Assembly: GCA_964452465.1 (NCBI GenBank)
Contig: CAYVMD010000055.1
Coordinates: 1 to 11,687, forward strand
Reading direction: 5' to 3'
DNA from: CAYVMD01 sp964452465
Lineage (GTDB): Bacteria > Armatimonadota > JACIXR01
Length of the DNA: 11,687 bases
The notes under the pieces are model-generated. The model worked only from the letters and a program-made list of their open reading frames with translations, was not told the origin of the DNA and did not search any database. Each line of letters begins with the position of its first letter. Within the stretch, counting starts at the first letter, position 1. This document shows positions 1-6,304 of this stretch, piece by piece. Both the position numbers and the translations under genes were made by a program.

Positions 1-1
1 T

Positions 2-496
2 AAGGGGATTAAGGGGGAGGAGATAATAAAAGCTCTGCTGGAGAATGTTCGCCGAAAGGCAATGGAGAAAATCAGAGGGGGTCCTCTGCCCTTTTATCAA
101 ACCCTCATACTCGCCTCGATGGTGGAGAAGGAAGCAAAGTACGATGATGAGAGGGATTTGATAGCGGGGGTATTGCTTAATCGGTTGGAGAAGGATCTTA
201 AATTGGAGTGCGACGCTACCGTCCAATATGCCCTCCCTGCCCCTAAGGAAAGGTTAACCTATGAGGATTTAAAAGTGGTCTCCCCCTATAATACATATCT
301 TCACAAAGGACTCCCTCCTACTCCTATATGTAACCCCGGTTTGAGCTCCATCCTCTCCGCGGTTCATCCCCGAAAGAGCCCTTATCTCTTCTATGTTGCT
401 CGTCCAGATGGTCGTCATATCTTCTCTCGCACTTTACAGGAACACCTTTCCGCGATAGAGAAGGCGAGAAACCTGTGGCAAGGAGGAGATATTTAG
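2..496 (+). CDS. mltG: Endolytic murein transglycosylase MltG (YceG-like), 3' part only
   Basis: This is the C-terminal part of an MltG/YceG lytic transglycosylase, which cuts nascent peptidoglycan strands at the outer face of the inner membrane and is thought to end glycan synthesis. The frame is open from base 2, so the N-terminal membrane anchor and LysM-like part lie outside the window; the first ATG at 62 is internal. The family signatures are clear: ASMVEKEA carrying the catalytic glutamate (codon 125-127), then IAGVLLNRL, CDATVQYAL, SPYNTYLHKGLPP and NPGLSSILSAVHP, and a final segment reading YLFYVARPDGRHIFS. The stop TAG at 494-496 lies inside the next gene, so the two are probably translationally coupled. 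The Cys in CDAT replaces the more usual Ser of the SDPTV motif. Family assignment is secure; only the extent of the missing part is unknown. Confidence 0.93.
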   Translation, partial: KGIKGEEIIKALLENVRRKAMEKIRGGPLPFYQTLILASMVEKEAKYDDERDLIAGVLLNRLEKDLKLECDATVQYALPAPKERLTYEDLKVVSPYNTYLHKGLPPTPICNPGLSSILSAVHPRKSPYLFYVARPDGRHIFSRTLQEHLSAIEKARNLWQGGDI

Positions 497-1032
497 TTCC
501 CTCTTTTGTCTACCCTTCCCTCAGGGAGGTAGAGCTGGAGAAGCTAAAGTCACTGGGGGTAGAGGTGATTATTTTGGATTTGGATAACACCCTCCTCCCA
601 ATAGATAAGGAGGAGGTTGACGAGGGGACAAAGGAATGGGTAGAGAAAGCACGCAAGGAGGAGTTTAAATTGTGCATCCTCTCCAACACCTTGCGTCTGC
701 GTAGGTTATGGAGGATAAGCAGGTCCCTTGGAATACCCTTTCTGCGAGGAATGAAACCCATGCTTGGTGGTTTTAAAAAGGCTATCTCTCATTTGGGGGT
801 TAAACCTCATAAATGTGCGTTGATCGGGGATAGGTTGTTAACCGATGTATTGGGAGGCAACAGGATGGGAATGATAACCGTATTGGTGAAGCCTATGAAG
901 GGAAAGGAGGGTTTAGGAGTTAAAATTTTGAGGCTTTTGGAGTGGATTTTGCTCAAATTCGTTACAAAAGGTCAGGGCACATATGTCTTGCTCCTTCTTT
1001 ATATCGCATTCCACAGCGTGGACACTTTTTGA
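475..1032 (+). CDS. YqeG-family HAD-superfamily (subclass IIIA) phosphatase
   Basis: A 185-residue protein of the YqeG family of HAD hydrolases. The physiological substrate of these predicted cytosolic phosphatases is not settled. HAD motif I is DLDNTL (Asp35, Asp37), motif II is the Ser of ILSNT (about residue 70), the Lys of KP near residue 94 fits motif III, and motif IV is GDRLLTDVLGGNRMG (Asp119, Asp124), the hallmark of YqeG. The GTG start at 475 is the only in-frame start codon near the conserved N-terminus and overlaps mltG by 22 nt. The upstream Shine-Dalgarno is weak, which fits coupling to mltG. Residues from about 163 to the end do not look like the family's usual C-terminus, and the 71 nt encoding them are antisense to the small gene at 962-1099, so this tail may be recent read-through. 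Function beyond 'phosphatase' is inferred from family only. Confidence 0.9.
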   Translation: MARRRYLVPSFVYPSLREVELEKLKSLGVEVIILDLDNTLLPIDKEEVDEGTKEWVEKARKEEFKLCILSNTLRLRRLWRISRSLGIPFLRGMKPMLGGFKKAISHLGVKPHKCALIGDRLLTDVLGGNRMGMITVLVKPMKGKEGLGVKILRLLEWILLKFVTKGQGTYVLLLLYIAFHSVDTF

Positions 1033-1099
1033 TCTTCATTTCTCCCTTCTTCTCTCCTTCAACGGACTCCTTTTTACAAGTTTTCTTTCCCTTCGGCAT
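962..1099 (-). CDS. Small cysteine-containing protein (45 aa), possible zinc knuckle, unrecognised family
   Basis: I do not recognise this gene. Reading the minus strand from ATG at 1099 to TAA at 962 gives 45 residues: a very basic N-terminus (MPKGKKTCKKE), a charged linker rich in Glu and Lys, and a C-terminal segment CPRCG...ARHMCP. The cysteines are at 8, 26, 29 and 41 with a histidine at 39, so C-x2-C-x9-H-x-C could bind zinc; metal binding is inference. Support for it being real: a near-consensus Shine-Dalgarno seven nucleotides before the ATG (counted from GGAGG), a sigma70-like promoter just upstream, absence of any credible + strand gene between 1033 and 1190, and a plausible metal-binding pattern. 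The last 71 nt are antisense to the 3' end of yqeG. A role in nucleic-acid binding would fit the charge but cannot be shown. It could still be a chance ORF. Confidence 0.62.
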   Translation of the reverse strand: MPKGKKTCKKESVEGEKKGEMKIKKCPRCGMRYKEGARHMCPDLL

Positions 1100-1103
1100 T
1101 TTT

Positions 1104-1113
1104 TCACCTCCTT
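1104..1113 (-). promoter_or_regulatory. Strong Shine-Dalgarno for the 45-aa minus-strand gene
   Basis: The minus strand reads AAGGAGGTGA followed by AAAA and then ATG at 1099. This is a full match to the anti-Shine-Dalgarno with good spacing, stronger than the sites before yqeG, aroE or pilD. It is the main reason to call the small ORF a gene and it fixes its start. Confidence 0.7.
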
Positions 1114-1132
1114 GAAGGGATCTCCTATCTTT

Positions 1133-1160
1133 ATTATCCTCCTTCCCTCTTCTGGGTCAA
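1133..1160 (-). promoter_or_regulatory. Candidate sigma70-type promoter for the 45-aa gene
   Basis: On the minus strand TTGACC (1160-1155, five of six matches to the -35 consensus) is followed after 16 nt by GATAAT (1138-1133, five of six matches to the -10 consensus). Transcription would begin near 1126, giving a leader of about 27 nt that contains the Shine-Dalgarno. The arrangement is inferred from consensus only, but the spacing and position are right. Confidence 0.5.
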
Positions 1161-1176
1161 GGAACCCAAAAGGAAC
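1159..1176. repeat. Direct repeat AAGGAAC x2 with 11-bp period, at the -35 region
   Basis: AAGGAAC occurs at 1159-1165 and again at 1170-1176, one helical turn apart. It abuts and slightly overlaps the -35 box of the minus-strand promoter. A short inverted repeat TGGGT/ACCCA (1153-1157 and 1164-1168) overlaps it. This could be a binding site for a regulator of the small gene or of aroE; no regulator family is recognised. Confidence 0.35.
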
Positions 1177-1205
1177 TTGTCTCGTCAAAAATATTGATGG
1201 AGGAG

Positions 1206-2039
1206 ATGATAAACGCTAATACGAAGGTCGTGGGAGTTATAGGGTATCCGTTAGGGCACACGCTCTCGCCCCAGATGCACAATGCCGCCTTCCGCGAGGC
1301 GGGGTTGAATTTCGTTTATCTTGCTTGGGAGGTCCCACCGGAGAATTTGGAGAAGGCGATAGAAGGGGTTAGGGGATTGGGCATAGTGGGGTTGAATGTT
1401 ACGATCCCCCATAAAGAGAAGGTATTGCGATTGATGGACGATGTGAGCGAGGAGGCAGAGTTTGTGGGGGCGGTGAACACCATACACAACCTGGGAGGGA
1501 AGTTAATAGGCTACAACACAGATATAATAGGGTTTTTGAAAGCTCTCGGGAAGGATGTGAGGGGGAAAACGGCGGTGGTTATGGGAGCAGGAGGGGCGGG
1601 TAAGGCGGTTGCTTACGCCCTTGCAAAAAATGGTGCGCGCTGTATAATCCTTAATAGGACGGAAGAGAAGGCGAAGGCGTTGGCAGAGAGATTGAGCAGT
1701 ATAGGAGAAGTGACCAGCAATAAACTCTCGCCATCGGTGCTGGAAAGCTTAAAGGGCGAAATGGATATATTGATCAATGCTACATCGGTAGGGATGAAGG
1801 GGGAGGAGATAGAAGGAGTAGGGGAGGTTCTCTCTCCCAAACTATTGGTGATGGACCTCGTCTACAATCCTCCTCTAACCCCTCTCTTAGGGAAGGCAAA
1901 GGCAGTGGGAGCGGAAGTTGTAGAAGGGTGGAGGATGCTTCTCCATCAGGGGGCAGCCTCTTGGGAGATCTGGACGGGGAAGCGGGCGCCGGTGGGAGTA
2001 ATGGAGGAAGTATTGCTAAAAAATTTGTATGGTTTATAA
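1206..2039 (+). CDS. aroE: Shikimate dehydrogenase (NADP-dependent)
   Basis: AroE reduces 3-dehydroshikimate to shikimate in the cytosolic pathway to chorismate and aromatic amino acids. The protein is about 277 residues, normal for the family. Shikimate-site residues are visible: HTLSP (Thr19 in place of the first Ser of the common SxSP, then Ser21), the catalytic Lys70 in NVTIPHK, Asn91 in VNTI, Asp106 in GYNTDIIGF, and Gln248 in LLHQGA. The nucleotide site is GAGGAGKA (127-134) with NRTEEKA, whose Arg151 fits NADP preference. The start is uncertain: ATG at 1206, ATG at 1197 and TTG at 1194 are all in frame, and the only Shine-Dalgarno-like stretch (GGAGGAG, 1199-1205) is too close to 1206 and lies after 1197. 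I chose 1206 because homologues usually begin shortly before the TKVVGVIGYP strand. No convincing + strand promoter was found, so it may depend on read-through from yqeG. Confidence 0.96.
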   Translation: MINANTKVVGVIGYPLGHTLSPQMHNAAFREAGLNFVYLAWEVPPENLEKAIEGVRGLGIVGLNVTIPHKEKVLRLMDDVSEEAEFVGAVNTIHNLGGKLIGYNTDIIGFLKALGKDVRGKTAVVMGAGGAGKAVAYALAKNGARCIILNRTEEKAKALAERLSSIGEVTSNKLSPSVLESLKGEMDILINATSVGMKGEEIEGVGEVLSPKLLVMDLVYNPPLTPLLGKAKAVGAEVVEGWRMLLHQGAASWEIWTGKRAPVGVMEEVLLKNLYGL

Positions 2040-2044
2040 TTTAT

Positions 2045-2074
2045 TTAAAGGATGGCTAAAATTGAAGCCTTTAA
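2045..2074. repeat. Inverted repeat TTAAAGG-N16-CCTTTAA upstream of pilB
   Basis: A perfect 7-bp inverted repeat has arms at 2045-2051 and 2068-2074, with centres 23 bp apart, about two helical turns. The right arm abuts a consensus -10 hexamer, so a bound dimer would cover the -35 region. A partial third copy (TAAAGG) follows at 2087-2092. There is no T-run after it, so it does not read as a terminator of aroE. A role as an operator for the pilus genes is inference. Confidence 0.35.
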
Positions 2075-2080
2075 TATAAT
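2075..2080 (+). promoter_or_regulatory. Candidate -10 element (TATAAT) for the pilBTCD block
   Basis: A perfect TATAAT lies 25 nt upstream of the preferred pilB start in the AT-rich gap after aroE. No matching -35 box is present at 16-18 nt spacing (TTGAAG at 2062-2067 is only 7 nt away). If this promoter is used it may need an activator or another sigma factor. Supported by one hexamer only. Confidence 0.35.
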
Positions 2081-2104
2081 CCCTAATAAAGGGGTGTGAA
2101 GAAG

Positions 2105-3847
2105 ATGGCAATAATGAGGAAAGATGTGGGTGACATCCTTCGAGAGCGAGGGGTGCTCACCCCCGAACAACTTAAGGAGGTGCGAGATGTAGCGAAGGCC
2201 ACGCGCACCGATATTAAGAGGGTGATTTTAGATCGTGGCTACGCTACGGAGGAGGAGGTTTATTCCGCCTACGCGGAGCAATTGGGGTATCCCTTCGTGG
2301 ATTTTGCCAAGGAACGGATAGAGCCCAGTGCGGTAAATTTGGTCCCCCAGCATATCGCTCAGCGTTATAACCTAATTCCTGTGCGAAAAACCCCCGATAA
2401 CAAGCTCCTGGTAGCTATGGCGGATCCCACCAATGTTCTCGCCATAGATGATCTAAGATTAGTGACGGGTCTGGAGATACAACCAGCGGTAGCCATTCCT
2501 GAGACGGTGTCGGAAGCGCTCTCGCGCCATTATCGTGGTGAAGTGACAACGGCGGCCACCGCTGTAGTAGAAGTCACTTCTTCGCTTCCCACTGCAGTGC
2601 AGGAAGCAATTTCCACTATGAGGGCGAGAGGGGAGCTGAGCGCTGAGGAGGAAGAGGCGGTAAGGATAGCGGAGGAAGCACCCATCATTAGAGCGGTGAA
2701 CGCTATAATCCATCAGGCTATCCGGGAAAGAGCTTCCGATATCCATGTAGAGCCGGAGAGAAGGAGCGTTAGAATTAGATATAGAATAGATGGCGTGCTG
2801 CACGAGATCATGAACCTTCCTCGCTTCCTTCATCCCCCTCTAACCTCCAGGATAAAGATCATGGCGGACATGAATATTGCTGAGAGGCGCCTGCCCCAGG
2901 ATGGTAGAATACCTATAAGAACTCCCGATGGGAAAGACTACGATCTGCGCGTTTCCTGCATCCCTACTATAATCGGCGAGAAGATCGTGATGCGAATATT
3001 GGATAGGCAAAACCCCCTCATTGGTCTCCACAAGTTGGGCTTCTTCCCTGACACCTTTGCCCAGTTGGAGCGCTTGATCAGCCTCCCCCATGGTATAATC
3101 CTATCAACTGGTCCTACAGGTTCGGGGAAGACAACCACCCAATACTCCATTCTCAACCGTTTGAACACCACCGAGGTGAACATCATAACCATAGAGGATC
3201 CTGTGGAATACCAACTCCCCGGCGTTTATCAAGTGCAGGTTAATACGAAGGCGGGTCTCCTTTTCTCCAACGCCCTTCGTTTCTTCCTCCGACATGACCC
3301 CGATATAATGATGGTGGGAGAGATCAGAGATTTGGAAACCGCGGAGATAGCGATAGAAGCTTCCCTCACGGGGCACCTTGTTCTCTCCACACTGCATACC
3401 AACGATGCTCCTACCAGCATTACCCGTCTGATAGATATGGGTGTCGAGCCCTTCCTCATATCGGCTTCCCTAATAGGTGCTCTTGCTCAACGCCTGGTGA
3501 GGACCCTTTGCCCTCGTTGTAAGGAGCCCTACAAGCCCCCTGTTGAAGCCCTGAGGCGTCTTGGGCTAACCCCCGAGGAGGTAGAGGGCGTTACCTTCTA
3601 TAGGGGAAGGGGTTGCGAATATTGCAGGCATACGGGCTATTACGGGAGGACAGGTATATTCGAATTGATGACGGTCACGGAAGAGATAGCCGAATTGATA
3701 GTTAGAAGGGCACCGTTATCGGAAATCAGGGAAGCGGCGAAGGCGGCAGGCATGAAGACCTTGCTGGAGGACGGTATGCGTAAGGCTATGGCAGGAATAA
3801 CAACCATTGAAGAGGTCTTGCGTGTGGCAGCAACCATAGGATACTAA
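2105..3847 (+). CDS. pilB: Type IV pilus assembly (extension) ATPase PilB / GspE family
   Basis: PilB is the hexameric cytoplasmic ATPase that powers pilus extension by turning PilC. From ATG 2105 the protein has 580 residues, typical for the family. An N-terminal MshEN/T2SSE_N domain spans roughly residues 15-150 (DILRERGVLTPEQL, YPFVDF, LLVAMADPTN). The AAA+ core carries Walker A GPTGSGKT (336-343, Lys342), the Asp box ITIEDPVEY, Walker B DIMMVGE (400-406) and the His box STLHTND. Four zinc-binding cysteines follow at 469, 472, 504 and 507 (CPRC and CEYC). GTG 2096 is in frame, but AAAGGGGTG (2088-2096) is a Shine-Dalgarno well placed for ATG 2105; ATG 2114 is also possible. pilT follows after 18 nt. 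The neighbouring pilT and pilD argue for a type IV pilus rather than a type II secretion system. Confidence 0.96.
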   Translation: MAIMRKDVGDILRERGVLTPEQLKEVRDVAKATRTDIKRVILDRGYATEEEVYSAYAEQLGYPFVDFAKERIEPSAVNLVPQHIAQRYNLIPVRKTPDNKLLVAMADPTNVLAIDDLRLVTGLEIQPAVAIPETVSEALSRHYRGEVTTAATAVVEVTSSLPTAVQEAISTMRARGELSAEEEEAVRIAEEAPIIRAVNAIIHQAIRERASDIHVEPERRSVRIRYRIDGVLHEIMNLPRFLHPPLTSRIKIMADMNIAERRLPQDGRIPIRTPDGKDYDLRVSCIPTIIGEKIVMRILDRQNPLIGLHKLGFFPDTFAQLERLISLPHGIILSTGPTGSGKTTTQYSILNRLNTTEVNIITIEDPVEYQLPGVYQVQVNTKAGLLFSNALRFFLRHDPDIMMVGEIRDLETAEIAIEASLTGHLVLSTLHTNDAPTSITRLIDMGVEPFLISASLIGALAQRLVRTLCPRCKEPYKPPVEALRRLGLTPEEVEGVTFYRGRGCEYCRHTGYYGRTGIFELMTVTEEIAELIVRRAPLSEIREAAKAAGMKTLLEDGMRKAMAGITTIEEVLRVAATIGY

Positions 3848-3865
3848 TGCGATAAGGAGGAGGAT

Positions 3866-5017
3866 ATGGCGACCCAACCTAATCCGAAGGATCCTATCAT
3901 AAGTGGAGAGACCAGGAGAGAGCTCTCCTTGGACGAGGTCCATATAGATGACCTTTTAAGGATAGTTGTGGAAAAGGGCGCCTCGGATCTCCATTTAATA
4001 GTGGGAGCTCCACCTATAATTAGGGTGGATAGCGAGCTCACCCCTCTCCCTTATGAGAGGGTAAAACCATCTCAAGCGCAGAGGTTGATATACGATATAT
4101 TGAGAGATGACCAAATCCAGCGCTTTGAGAGCGAATGGGAATTAGATTTTTCCTACTCCCTCAGTAAAATAGCGAGATTCCGTTGTAATATATATAAAGA
4201 TAGAGGCAATATCGCGGGAGCTTTCCGCCTCATCCCAGCTCGTATTCCCACTATTAGGGAGCTCAACCTTCCCCCAATCCTGGAGGATATTACCCGTAGA
4301 CCCCGGGGGTTGGTGTTGGTCACGGGTCCCACTGGCAGTGGGAAAAGCACCACCCTGGCAGCCATGATTGGGGTTATAAATTCCGAACGCAGTTGCCATA
4401 TAATCACCATTGAGGATCCCATAGAATATGTCCATCCTCATAAACTCTCCATAATAAACCAAAGAGAGGTAGGGCACGATACGAAGAGCTTCGCTGCCGC
4501 CTTGCGTAGTGCTTTACGAGAGGATCCCGATGTGATCCTCGTGGGCGAGATGAGGGATTTGGAAACCATGGCAACCGCCATCACCGCTGCAGAGACAGGG
4601 CACCTTGTCCTTGCTACCCTCCACACGAACAACGCTGCCCAAACCGTGGAAAGGATAATAGATGTCTTCCCTCCAAGCCAGCAGGACCAGGTAAGGGTTC
4701 AATTGTCCAATACCCTCGTTGCGGTAATCTCCCAACAGCTCCTCCCCCGTGCCGATGGTCCAGGGCGAGTGCCCGCTTGCGAGGTCATGATTTGCACCCC
4801 CGCTATACGCAACCTGATCAGGGAGATGAAATTCCACCAAATTCCCTCCATAATCCAAACGAGCGGGGAGATTGGGATGCAAACCATGGATCAATCCCTC
4901 AGGGATCTCTATCTCAGGGGTTTGATAACCTATGAGGAAGCGTTGAACAGGGCGATAAACCCTGACGAACTGAAGAAAATGATCGCTTCAACCTCTCCCC
5001 GTCAGGGGAGGTTATAG
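3866..5017 (+). CDS. pilT: Type IV pilus twitching motility (retraction) ATPase
   Basis: PilT is the hexameric ATPase that drives pilus depolymerisation, giving twitching motility and often DNA uptake. The 383-residue product has the PAS-like N-terminal domain (SDLHLIVGAPPIIR), Walker A GPTGSGKS (154-161, Lys160), the Asp box ITIEDPIEY, Walker B DPDVILVGE (220-228), the His box ATLHTNNA, and the C-terminal AIRNLIRE motif (313-320). That motif separates PilT from PilB and is needed for retraction in characterised PilTs. Start ATG 3866 has a strong TAAGGAGG five nucleotides upstream, in the 18-nt gap after pilB. The N-terminus, about 25 residues before the conserved domain, is longer and more charged than in many homologues. 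Its position inside the pilB-pilC block indicates co-expression of extension and retraction motors. Confidence 0.96.
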   Translation: MATQPNPKDPIISGETRRELSLDEVHIDDLLRIVVEKGASDLHLIVGAPPIIRVDSELTPLPYERVKPSQAQRLIYDILRDDQIQRFESEWELDFSYSLSKIARFRCNIYKDRGNIAGAFRLIPARIPTIRELNLPPILEDITRRPRGLVLVTGPTGSGKSTTLAAMIGVINSERSCHIITIEDPIEYVHPHKLSIINQREVGHDTKSFAAALRSALREDPDVILVGEMRDLETMATAITAAETGHLVLATLHTNNAAQTVERIIDVFPPSQQDQVRVQLSNTLVAVISQQLLPRADGPGRVPACEVMICTPAIRNLIREMKFHQIPSIIQTSGEIGMQTMDQSLRDLYLRGLITYEEALNRAINPDELKKMIASTSPRQGRL

Positions 5018-5027
5018 AAAATAGAGA

Positions 5028-5037
5028 AAGGAGGTGA
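5028..5037 (+). promoter_or_regulatory. Consensus Shine-Dalgarno deciding the pilC start
   Basis: AAGGAGGTGA is followed by 7 nt and ATG 5045. An earlier ATG at 5038 directly abuts the site, too close to be used, and is in another frame, so 5045 is the pilC start. Confidence 0.75.
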
Positions 5038-5044
5038 ATGATTC

Positions 5045-6289
5045 ATGCCTACTTATGAATATGCAGCGAGGGACACCTCGGGGCAGATAATAAGAGGAAG
5101 GGCTGAGGCAGAGAACGAGAAGCTTCTTTCCCAGAGATTGGCAAGGGAAGGCTATAAGGTAGTCTCCATCAGGAGAGAGAAAATAGCGGGAGCGGGCTTT
5201 GCCCTACCTTTTATCGGGAGGGTAAAGCTTAGCGACCTTGCTATCTTCAGTAGGCAGTTCTCAACGATGATAGACGCTGGCGTTACCCTGGTGAAGGCTC
5301 TCTCGGTCTTGGAGGAGCAGACGCCTAGTGGAGTCCTTAGGCGAGTCATAAATCAGGTGAGAAGAGATGTGGAAGGGGGCGAAAGCTTCTCCCGCGCTCT
5401 CGCTAAGCATCCTCGCGTGTTCTCCGACCTATATGTGGGTTTGGTAAGGGCAGGCGAGGTGGGAGGTGCTTTGGAGGAGGTAATGCAGAGGATAGCCAAG
5501 TTCCTGGAAGACGATATGGCCCTGAGGAGAAAGGTAAAGGGAGCCCTCACTTACCCTATCATAGTTATAGGATTCGCCCTCATGATCATCATCGGCTTGG
5601 TCACTTTCATCGTCCCCAAATTCATAGATCTTATAAAAGAGATAACGGAGAAAAGCGAGGCAACACAGCAGCTCCCGGTGGTGACTCAATGGTTGATGTC
5701 TTTCAGCCACTTCCTTACCCATCAATGGTATTGGATAGTGGCCATAATCGTGGGGCTCTATATGGCTATCCGCTTCATTCGTTCCACCCGATGGGGAAAG
5801 AGAGCCTGGGACTTCCTGATGCTTCACCTGCCAGTGATTGGCAAACTCTCCCATAGATTGGCTATCGCACGCTTCGCTCGCACCTTCGCTACCCTTTTGG
5901 GATCCGGCGTCCCCATCCTCCAGGCGATGGAAACCACTGCCGATTCCTGTGGTAATGTCATAATCGGCGATGCCATTATGGAGGCACGTGCTCGTATCAG
6001 GGAAGGAGATCCCATCGCTGGTCCTTTACAGAAGAATAGATACTTCCCCCCTATGGTTGTGCATATGGTGAGCGTAGGAGAGGAATCGGGCTCCCTGGAT
6101 GAGATGCTCATAAAGGTAGCAGAGTTCTACGAGCAGGAAGTGGATGTAGCTATCCAGTCCCTCTCCGATGCCATCCAACCCGTTGTCCTCGTCCTCCTCG
6201 GTGGCGCGGTTCTGGTGATCCTGTTGGCGCTTTGGGGTCCCATCATAACCGTCCTCCAAGCAATGGGCGAACAGGGCGGAGGAGGATAA
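5045..6289 (+). CDS. pilC: Type IV pilus inner-membrane platform protein PilC / GspF family
   Basis: PilC is the polytopic inner-membrane protein that couples the PilB and PilT motors to pilin subunits. The 414-residue product opens with the typical PTYEYAARDTSGQIIRG segment and has two T2SSF domains, about residues 65-190 (FSRQFSTMIDAG, LVRAGEVGGALEEV) and 270-395 (FARTFATLLGSGVPI, VSVGEESGSLDEML). The repeated G-E-x-G-G/S-L signature confirms the internal duplication. Three hydrophobic segments are visible: after KVKGALTYP near residue 175, around YWIVAIIVGLYMAI near 235, and the C-terminal VVLVLLGGAVLVILLALW near 385. The gap from pilT is 27 nt and holds a consensus ribosome binding site. 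A GspF role in type II secretion is excluded mainly by the pilT neighbour. Confidence 0.96.
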   Translation: MPTYEYAARDTSGQIIRGRAEAENEKLLSQRLAREGYKVVSIRREKIAGAGFALPFIGRVKLSDLAIFSRQFSTMIDAGVTLVKALSVLEEQTPSGVLRRVINQVRRDVEGGESFSRALAKHPRVFSDLYVGLVRAGEVGGALEEVMQRIAKFLEDDMALRRKVKGALTYPIIVIGFALMIIIGLVTFIVPKFIDLIKEITEKSEATQQLPVVTQWLMSFSHFLTHQWYWIVAIIVGLYMAIRFIRSTRWGKRAWDFLMLHLPVIGKLSHRLAIARFARTFATLLGSGVPILQAMETTADSCGNVIIGDAIMEARARIREGDPIAGPLQKNRYFPPMVVHMVSVGEESGSLDEMLIKVAEFYEQEVDVAIQSLSDAIQPVVLVLLGGAVLVILLALWGPIITVLQAMGEQGGGG

Positions 6290-6304
6290 GAAGAACAACA
6301 ATTT

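Noticed and set aside
1109..1137. + strand promoter for aroE using TTGAAG (1112) and TATTAT (1132)
   Set aside because: The spacing is only 14 nt and the same bases serve the better minus-strand promoter; not convincing.
983..1219. Open + strand frame of 78 codons between yqeG and aroE, rich in Phe, Leu and Ser
   Set aside because: It lacks a ribosome binding site, reads as low-complexity hydrophobic sequence and is the antisense shadow of the better supported 45-residue gene.
5038..5058. Six-codon ORF (MIHAYL) beginning at the ATG that abuts the pilC Shine-Dalgarno
   Set aside because: The ATG is too close to the site to be used and the peptide has no sign of regulatory codons; chance is the simpler reading.
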